Shown here: piece after piece, positions 56,102-64,000 of the stretch
How positions within the stretch are numbered: position 1 is the first letter of the stretch
Layout of the letters: each line of letters opens with the position of its first letter
From: Astrothelium macrocarpum
Taxonomy: Eukaryota; Ascomycota; Dothideomycetes; Trypetheliales; Trypetheliaceae
Assembly: GCA_021030915.1 (NCBI GenBank)
Contig: JAGEMR010000003.1
Coordinates: 62,001-126,000, forward strand
Reading direction: 5' to 3'
DNA: 64,000 bases
Translations under genes and position numbers: made by a program
The notes under the pieces: generated by a model
The model's database searches: none
What the model was told of the DNA's origin: nothing
Seen by the model: only the letters and a program-made list of their open reading frames with translations

Positions 56102-57414
56102 ATGGACTTCTGGGCTGGCTATTTAAGCGGCGCCGCCGGCATCTTGATAGGCAATCCCCTAGGCATGTTCAATCCTTTGTAGCAAGCCAGCTTTAATAAA
56201 TACATGTATATTTCCCATTCGCTATCTGACTTCAATTATCAAATGCTTAGACATCGTGAAAACCCGCCTGCAAGCCGGACATGAATTTGACTTATCATCT
56301 TTTGCGTTGAAAAGCCGGAGACTATCTTCAGCTTCAACATATACTGCACTACTGCGAGGTACTCTTCTGGCGAACAAAGTCCCATGAACTCACAAACTGA
56401 CATGACACCTCCCCAAATAACCAGGCGCCGCACCTCCCATCCTCGGCTATGGCGCGCTGAACGGCATCCTCTTCGCCACCTACAATCGCACACTGTATCT
56501 TCTTGACTCCCTTAACAGCCCTGCCACTACCCAGGTCTCTGCATCTTCCGTTCGACCAGGCTGGCAAACATTCACGGCCGGAGCCATCGGTGGTCTCGCG
56601 ACCTTCGTCGTCTCTGCTCCGACCGAACTCGTCAAGTGCCGGGCACAGGTGCAGGCGAGCGGGTTGCAAGAGGAGAGTGGGAGGGGCAAGCCGATGCTGC
56701 AGAGTTCGTGGGGAATTGCAAAACAGTTGTGGGTGGAAGGTGGTGGGGTTCGAGGATGGTATGTCGGCGGGGGAGTGACGAGCGTGAGAGATGCGGTGGG
56801 CTACGGTTTCTAGTAAGTTCAGTGCCCGCGACCTTTTCCCACACATTCGCTTTTCAAAATTGGCGTCGAGCAGGATATGGTTGTCGATCAAAGGGCGAAG
56901 AGCACCTTACTTACATGCCAAAATAATTGACCTCCCGTTTACGATCAGCTTCTACACATACGACATGTGCACTGCATTCCTACAGAATCCGCATGACGAT
57001 CCGGCCGTCACAGCATGGAAAACTCTACTGTGTGGTGGCCTTGCTGGCTGTGCGACATGGTCGAGCATCTTTCCGCTCGATGTCATAAAGACCCGCATCC
57101 AAACTCAGACCATGCCATGTTCACAAGGTTCTCGAGTTGAGAGCGGTAGGAAGCTGGTTGATCGCTATCTTCCAAGTGTGGCCGATCGAGCTAAGGCGCA
57201 AAAGATTGTAGAGGGAGATGGGTGCGTTGTTGGATATGGGAACAAGGATAAAGCGAGGAGGGTGAGGGCATGGGAGGTGGGAAGGATGGTGTGGAGGGCG
57301 GAAGGTGTGGGAGGCTTGTTTCGGGGATTTTGGGTGTGCAATGTTCGAGCCTTTATAGTAAATGCTGTACAATGGTTCGTTTATGAGGGTGCGATGAGAA
57401 ACCTGACTGCTTAA
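56102..57414 (+). CDS. mitochondrial carrier family (SLC25) protein
   Basis: Exons 56102-56162, 56251-56358, 56425-56812 and 56949-57414 join in phase to 340 residues. It opens MDFWAGYLSGAAGILIGNPL and continues DIVKTRLQAG after the first intron, the first P-x-(D/E)-x-(V/I)-K-x-R carrier signature. The second repeat gives SAPTELVKCRAQVQ and the third FPLDVIKTRIQTQ. These inner-membrane proteins exchange metabolites across six helices. The closing repeat reaches GLFRGFWVCNVRAFIVNAVQ, typical of the carnitine/ornithine carrier side of the family, but the substrate is not certain. The first intron starts GC instead of GT (G-GCATGT...TTAG); the conserved NPLD-IVK join supports it. Confidence 0.92.
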
Positions 57415-57898
57415 AGATCTGACCTATATTTGGTTACAAAGAAGAGAGGAGAGAGTTAGTTTCAATTGGAAAGCTTTTGTGTATACTGCTTGATTGAATC
57501 AGAGTAGGATTACAATAGTCGAGGAAATTTTTTTGGTAGACCGCTCCGCCCGAAATCCATAGGAAAACTCTCACAGTGTATCGTGTCGGAGGAAATTAGG
57601 TGCAAGCCAAAGCCGGTTTGAAGGCGAGGTAGTTGGTGAAACCGGCTAGCGCAGGAGTAGCAAATTCGAAAGCCAGAGAAAGATGGGAAAGCCAGAAAAA
57701 TCAAGTGAGAATCTCGGTGCGCCACTCAAATCGCACTTGCAACGTCCATTCTCACTTGGGTCGATTGAAGATGACATAAGAAGAAAGCTCAATCGAAAAT
57801 GTGGTGTCCAGCAATAGTCATCGGAGAATTTCCATGCCCAAGGTTGAATGTAATGATGCATTCATGTCAAAGTCGACGCTCGGTTCTGCACTCCTTAT
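57415..57898. other. intergenic between convergent genes, no gene seen
   Basis: Shared 3' region of the carrier and RNA-binding protein genes; short frames only. Confidence 0.5.
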
Positions 57899-60617
57899 TC
57901 ACATGATCTGGTCCTGAGTCAAGCCACCGGTAGCCTCCTGTCCTTCCATCGCGTCTCCGTTCCCCTGGTTGGTGTAGCGAACGAAACTGAGGCCAAGCGG
58001 CCGGCCGCCGTACTGGTATCCGGTGAATTTCGCTAGCAAAATTGTCAGTAGGACGTTTGCACCAGGTCTCGACACAGCATGGCTCACAGATTGCGGTCTC
58101 AGCATTTTCTGCAGAGTCAAATTCAACGACACCAGTTCCACGAGAGCGACCGTTGGGTTCGTACTGAATCTCGGCTCGTTCAACTTTGCCGATCGTAGTG
58201 AAAAGCTCGACAAGATCATCGTTGCTTGTGGACCATGGCAACTGTTCTCATTAGCACCATCCCAGCGCAATCAAAGAAACGCCTTACGTTTCGGACATAA
58301 ATGATCGGGCTGCGTTCGCCGTTGGAAGTTGCAAAGTCGGTGAACGCATTTGGAGCAGCGGAGCCAGCGCCGGCATCGTAACCTCCAGCGCCGCCGCCGC
58401 CGCCGCCACCACTACCAAACCCACCACTACCACCGTGGAATCCACCGCGACCTCCACCAAAACCACCTCCGTATCCACCACCACCACGTCCTCCAAATCC
58501 ACCCCTCGGTCCTCCATATCCACCACGGCCAAAGCCGCCGCCACCGCCGTATCCTCCACGACCTCCGTACCCTCCTCCACCTCCGCCAAATGATGGTGCC
58601 GCAAAGCGGTCTTCACGAACTTCAATAGCACGTCCCTGCCAATCGTAGCCATTAAATTGCATGATGGCGTTGCGAGCATCTTCCGGGCTTTCGAATGCGA
58701 CTATTCCGGAGCCCTTGGGGCGTCCGTCGGGGGCGACGTGAACATCGGCGCGGATGACGGAACCTTGATTGGCTTAACGTGAAAAATTAGTCGAACGATG
58801 GTGATAAGCCGCAAATCCTACACTAGTCCACGCATTAAAGTCTCGCAGAGGTAGGGGTCACTTACCGGCTTGACGGAAGAGATCCTTTAGATCTTGCCAT
58901 CCCACAGTGTATGGGAGCTAAATAGATTCAGTAAAAAGACATCCTTTTGATGGAAATCAGTTTGGAGGGGAAAGGGAGTAACAAACGTTCGAGACGTAAA
59001 TTTGACGCCCACCGCCAGCTCCGCCAGCTCCGCCAGGTCCACCGCCATAACCACCACCGCCGCCGTATCCTCCGCGGCCAGCGCCTCCGTCAAATCCGCC
59101 GCGGCCGCCCGGTGTGCCTGTAAAACGAGGTTCCGCTTCGCGATCCTTGTGATGAAGTTAGCTGTATGAGCTTGTAAAGTGAGGGCTCGTTGTTGCGAGC
59201 GGTCTGTTGAACGTACTTCACGAACGTAGACGAGGCGACCCATTAGGTTCTGGTTGCTGAGCGTGTTGACTGCTTGTTGGGCTTGTTCCCTCGTCGCATA
59301 TTCCACAATACTGGCTTTCGCATTAGCTGCTGCTGCAAATCACACTGTCGGGAAAGATACTTACCCGCATCCCTACATATTTTGGGAACCAGTCCCACCC
59401 GTCAACCCAGCGTCCATCAAATAACCATTAAAAGAAAAAACCGGAAAAACCAGCCATGTTTAATTGCCCACCTTCGACATTCCATTAGGAAGTAGTAACA
59501 CATCTGCAAAGAGAACCTCCCCGGCTAAATGACGCGTTAGCTTTGACAACACGAACCGTAATCCACATTCCATCCATACCCTGCCTCATAAAATCTTTGA
59601 GATGATGCCACTTGACATCGTAGGATAAGTTGCCGACGTAGACACGACGGTCTTGCTGGGACGAATCGCGCAAGGATTGCATCATGTGCTCCTTGGCCTG
59701 AGCGCGTTCTTCGAAAGATCGCACAGGAGGAGCACCTCGACCGGCACCGTAAGATCCAGAATATCCTCCAGAAGCAGCTGGTCCACCGGTCATAGGGGAG
59801 CGGGAACGACGGTCGTTGCGGCGATACTCGTCGCGGCTTCGAGAGCGGCTGCGAGGAGAATAGGAACGACGGCTGCGACGTGGACTTCGCGAGCGGCGTC
59901 GCGGAGAACGGGACCTCTCACGCTGCTAGAAAATTAGTTTGGGAGATGTGTCGAAAATGATGATGATGCAGATATCAAAGGGGAAGAAGGAAAAAGTCGT
60001 GCTGGAGTGGAAGGGTGCGATGCTGACTCCACAGGATTTGATATCAAAATGAGTTGTTCTGATGATCAGAGAGGTTGGAGTTGCGAAGAGGCTACGAGAA
60101 GGTTGTGCCAATAGATGGTGGATGAGGTTAAGCGTATCCGCTCGGTTGGTGTTTGGGGAAAATGCAGGATTGAGTCACGGTCTAGAATCACGGTCTGCAA
60201 GCAAGTATCGCAGCAATCATTTGCTCGTCGGCTACTTAATGGTCCGGCCGCAGTCTTTGTACAGTCACTGGATAACTTGTGAAACGTCGACAGGCTGTGA
60301 GTGATATCGGCATCCGATATCATTGATGGTGGGACCCCCACCCGAGCCATGGCTGACACGGGATTCGGAAGTAGTAGTGCACGTGGAAAACAAAGGGGAG
60401 CAAATGACGATGGCAAAGAAAGACAATGGACTTACGCCGTGGGGACGGTAGCTATCCGAGTCTGCAGAAAGGTAGAAGTAAGTAAGTGCACTGGGCTAAA
60501 AACCAGCACCGTCGGCGAGCGCGGAGGATGGTGGAGTAAGCCAGTCGCCGCCAGCCGGAGCGGCCAGAGCGACGCTTAGCCTGGTGGGGGGGGGTGGTAT
60601 CTAGCACACTTACCCAT
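57899..60617 (-). CDS. SR-type RNA-binding protein with three RRMs (Gbp2/Hrb1-like)
   Basis: Eleven exons join in phase to 504 residues: 60617-60614, 60461-60436, 59925-59580, 59524-59472, 59372-59365, 59310-59217, 59145-58987, 58917-58866, 58772-58288, 58241-58088 and 58032-57899. The N terminus is an Arg/Ser domain (about 10-45). RRM1 has RVYVGNLSYDV and KGCGIVEYA. A Gly-rich linker follows. RRM2 has RQIYVSNLPYTV and KGSGIVAF. A very Gly/Tyr/Phe-rich stretch comes before RRM3 (IIYVRNLPWST, RGTGVVEF). In yeast, Gbp2 and Hrb1 bind mRNA with the TREX complex, act in quality control of spliced transcripts and shuttle from the nucleus; Gbp2 also binds telomeric single strands. Exon 1 encodes just ATGG, and exon 5 is 8 nt. 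The 5' introns are long (152 and 510 nt). Confidence 0.9.
59365..59372 (-). other. 8-nt micro-exon (exon 5) of the Gbp2-like gene
   Basis: The minus strand reads TAG, then GGATGCGG, then GTAAGT. Including the 8 nt gives SKGCGIVEYAT across two introns of 99 and 54 nt, restoring the RNP1 motif of RRM1. Skipping it shifts the frame. Confidence 0.8.
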
Positions 60618-63600
60618 TGCAGTGAGTGGTGTGTCTGGAGCTCAGAATGTTTTGAAAGTTGTGGGCTTGCCTGTTCTGCAGGATTGGCAGCTGGGGAAGG
60701 TACGACAGGGATTTTCGAGGTGAAGGTGATGGAGAAGCTCCGCGGTGTGCGGCGACGCAATGGGTGATTTGTGGCGAGGGCCAGTTAGATCGGCTAAGTG
60801 ACAAATGGAACGGATTAGCTAGAGCAGTGGAGCGGGTCCCAGATGCAGGTGAAGGAGAGAAGCAATGCAGTTGACGAGTTGCCTGCTTCTCTGCCTGGCG
60901 CTCACACCACACTGCTGACTGCTTCTCCAGCCGGGCGGGTAGTGAGGTAGGGTCTGCGCCCTCTGCGTCTACGAGTCCAATGGGCTCGTCGGGGGGTGGT
61001 GATATGCAGCTTCGTGCGGGCTGCTTCAGGCCGCCGCGGGAGACTTACCAACACGTGGACGCGCACACGAGGAGCAGGCAGGTCTCGTCTGGAAGACGCG
61101 AGGTGAATCGCGGCAACGACCGTGGCGTCGCCCTGGCTCAGGTGCTGACGGAGAAAGATGCGAGGCGCAATGGCCCGGCAGGCCAATGGCAGCACGGATC
61201 GGGGATGCGTATGCGGAACAGCCTGAGCTGCTGAACGGCACAAGCCCAGGACAACGGTTGCGGAGGGATGGTAGCTCTTAGGACGAGTGGGCTGGTGTGG
61301 GAGGGTCCAGCAGGAAACCTGGTAGACAGAGAGGAAAAAGATGCAGTGCGCGCGGTGGCATCGTAAGGCTAAACTCTAGCGCTAGGGCCACGCTCACGGA
61401 AGCTAGCATTGCGTGCATTACGACCCAGCTCCCTCCCCCAAGCCTCGGCCGATGCTCCAGAAACGATATGGAAGCACCATCGCTGTCTCTTGCCATGCGG
61501 CGCGTACAAACATCACATCCCGCTCTCACTGCAGCGTTCCAGGGCTGGTGGCTGACATGGCCAGAGGCATCGAGCAATCGACACGGCGACGTCCGATCAG
61601 TCGAGCGCGTCGAGCAAGGCCCATCTCCCGAGCTCCCTTTACCGCATGCCGTAATCTTTCTACATGCCTACTCCGTATATGTCTGCGCACGAGTCGGCCC
61701 TTTGAGGTCGCCACATTTCGAGCGGCAGCTGGGCAGGCCATGCTAGTCCATGCCGCTGCGTATGCGTGTGGCCAGGTACGGTAGGCTGCTCGATGCACTT
61801 CAAGATCCGGCGGGATGGCTCTCCTTCGATCGCCTGCGCGAGCTACTTTAGGCAGCAGTTGCCCCTCTCTTACTGCGACTCTCACACTTCCGATTCCACC
61901 AGCCTCGACCATCATCCATGGAAATGCGCCGCAAACGGCGTCTTATAAGCCATCTGCTATGCCCTGTTTACTGTGCCTCTCATGTTCGAGATCAAGATGG
62001 TGCTCGTCTCGCTCGTGCCCGGCAGTTGGAAATTTTCGAGGTCCTCCGACTTTGTGAAACGTCGGGAAAAACAATTATCTCAATTTCCATGTGCACGCCA
62101 ATCACAGAGCGCGAACAATAGAATACCAAGCACCGGTCTCCTTGCCCTTCCAACATCCGGCAAACACCAGGCCGAAGCTCTGGGTCGATGGTCGATACCA
62201 TTGGTGCGGCGGCAGATTTAGACGAAGGGTGGCCTCATCTCCCGCCAAGACCCACACGTCCATTGCAAATCAACGTCCTCCCAAAGGTGCTTCTTCATCC
62301 TTATTATGTTTCTTTTCTCACCATTTTAGACGCCCCCCCCGCATTTAATAAGCAGCCCGTAAGTCCGGAAATAAGATTGGTCATCTCCATTTGTGGGGGT
62401 GGCTCTACTCATTTTACTCGCACACTGGTCAAACGATATGGGCTTTTCTAGTGATGTGGTATGGGACACCAAATTTGAATAGCTAGGCACGCAGAGTGCT
62501 TGGATATCTGCAATGAAACCATACGCTTAAGCGAGTGTTGAGAATCTAGTCGATAAAAGCCCCTCTTCTCCAAGAGGAAAATGCGATTTGGTGAGACTTG
62601 GGTACTCTAGCACGTTTTGCACTGCGCATCATCTGTGGCTATCGACATCCAGTGTGAATAACAAACATGTCAACTGTCAACATTCCTTGTCCAGATTCCT
62701 CGCAGTGGCATTGCTTTCAAGGACTACTTTCATTCATATAGAACTATTTTTTGGCTTCTGTCTACAGTTTTGACCTCATCCACGCAATTCCGCAAAAGCA
62801 AGGGACGGAGATTGATCACCGACTGTTTTGGTCGAGGCAACCATTCCACTTCTACAATGTCTAGAGCGGATGGATATTCTCGATTTCAAACTGTTGTGAA
62901 AGCACTTGACTTGATTTGAAAATCGCTTAATTTTCTTTGACGGCCTGGGTGATCACCCTGATACTCTTTCAACGAAAGTATGAAATGGTAGATATCTCCT
63001 GTAGACTTCATCCAATCTAAGACCAGAGCTCAGGAGCTAGCTTCTAGCAACAACTGATAAAAGTTGATGAGAATGTGGAGCATGAACAGTGATTTACCCA
63101 TGGTCTCTCATAGAAACCGCCATAGCTAGCTTCAAGTATTAATACGTAACTCCATTCTGTAAACTCATTGCCCAGTTTGCAGATTGCCCATGCAATTTCA
63201 TCAAATTCATGATCGACCATGACGACTGCGAGCAAGGCATACTAGACTCTTTGGCACTACGCAGAAGATGTGATGCTGTTCAGCTCTACAATCACTACGC
63301 CGTATGTTTGATCAGCAATCCACGTCCCTCTCATGTTGCTTTCAAAGGCCTTGGGACAATCACTCAAAGTCTGTAGGATGATTTTATTTTTAAAACATTC
63401 TTTGCAGAAAAGCATAGCACCCGCCCTAACTATTTCCATAAGCTAATGGATGCCATAGTGTCTTGATCACACAGCTCCATTGCCAAAACCCATGACGAGG
63501 CGCTGATCGGTAGGGAAGTTCTGAATTAAGAATGTGCCAACGAGAACAAAAGGATAAGGAAGAAAACGTGCTCATAGGCCGCTCATGATGGATTACTATA

Positions 63601-64000
63601 CAGTGTACAACTGGGTTTTATGTAGTCTCAGCCTAGTTAGTGATAGCGGAAGCATTGATTCCGAAGTCAGGATGTACTTGTTCTTGATACTCGAAGCGGC
63701 TACACGCCGCTTACATGGTATAAGCTGTAGAATGAAACTCAGATTGAACCATCGGAGCCACGATCGTCGTAAATATAGCCGAGAATGAAATCGTACCAAA
63801 AGAGAGCACACCATCTTTACCTTGATTATTACATCTACAAGGCCATCGATTGGCTTTTGCCACAATTGTGACTGAGGTTGAACCTTGCACATCGCCATAA
63901 TCTCCGTCACTGCGCTGGTGGGGGTAGCATATCGTATATTCTCATAAGTGTTTCGTGTGCCCATCACGGTAGAGTGTTGGGATAAGTGAAGAAAGCAGGG
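60618..64000. other. long stretch without a supported gene
   Basis: Nearly 3.4 kb. From 60618 to about 61950 it is GC-rich, with overlapping frames on both strands that have no recognisable domains. From there to the end the composition is ordinary and the frames are short. The proximal part should contain the promoter of the Gbp2-like gene. I find no tRNA, repeat or transposon end. Confidence 0.45.

Noticed and set aside
58284..58679. Minus-strand frame rich in Val, Ala and Asp
   Set aside because: An alternative frame of the Gly-rich region of the RNA-binding protein.
61297..61915. Overlapping frames of 120-150 codons on both strands
   Set aside because: GC-rich sequence lacks stops in several frames at once; none shows a domain, signal peptide or splice pattern.

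Overview
This is a window of a filamentous ascomycete genome (Pezizomycotina). The evidence is many short GT-AG introns with CTGAC or CTAAC branch points, a Zn(II)2Cys6 regulator, a highly reducing polyketide synthase, an AA9 cellulose-cleaving enzyme with a CBM1, an RTA1 family protein and a transposon degraded to A+T in the style of RIP. The carboxy-terminal domain of the regulator is one I associate with Leotiomycetes such as Sclerotinia and Glarea; that class assignment is a guess.

Left arm (1-12.7 kb): a tRNA-derived SINE with a perfect 20-bp target duplication (502-922), a Zn2Cys6 regulator with an unusual C-terminal domain (3394-1252, minus), glycogen synthase (6523-4186, minus), a secreted AA9 LPMO-CBM1 whose first intron appears to be AT-AC (8711-7555, minus), and a GPI-anchored VPS62-like protein (10043-11499, plus).

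Accessory island (12.7-40.5 kb): a 9-exon highly reducing PKS (20772-12726, minus; KS-AT-DH-CMeT-ER-KR-ACP), a medium-chain dehydrogenase (22744-21683, minus), a P450 (24294-26054, plus), an RTA1-like membrane protein (26866-28250, plus), two unrecognised genes (30032-28679 and 31277-30345, minus), a complete but mutated Fot1/pogo element with 43-bp inverted repeats and TA duplication (33823-35984), and a single-exon condensation-adenylation protein with no recognisable carrier domain (39419-36501, minus). A+T-rich islands and repeats separate these units. The PKS, dehydrogenase, P450 and RTA1 gene look like one biosynthetic cluster. The C-A protein could supply an amino-acid-coupling step, but that is inference.

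Right arm (40.5-60.6 kb), mostly core genes: NIF3 family (42279-40561, minus) divergent from BolA (42604-42974, plus); cytochrome b5-fused sphingolipid delta-8 desaturase (44927-43224, minus) divergent from phosphoribomutase (45468-47339, plus); a NYN-domain protein (49680-47776, minus); a secreted Kex2-type repeat precursor (50808-50236, minus); a CorA-like membrane protein (55402-53104, minus); a mitochondrial carrier (56102-57414, plus); and an 11-exon SR/RRM protein of the Gbp2/Hrb1 type (60617-57899, minus) with an 8-nt internal exon. From 60.6 kb to the end I see no gene.

All exon joins were worked out by eye from splice signals, reading phase and family conservation. Joins that I could not resolve are stated.
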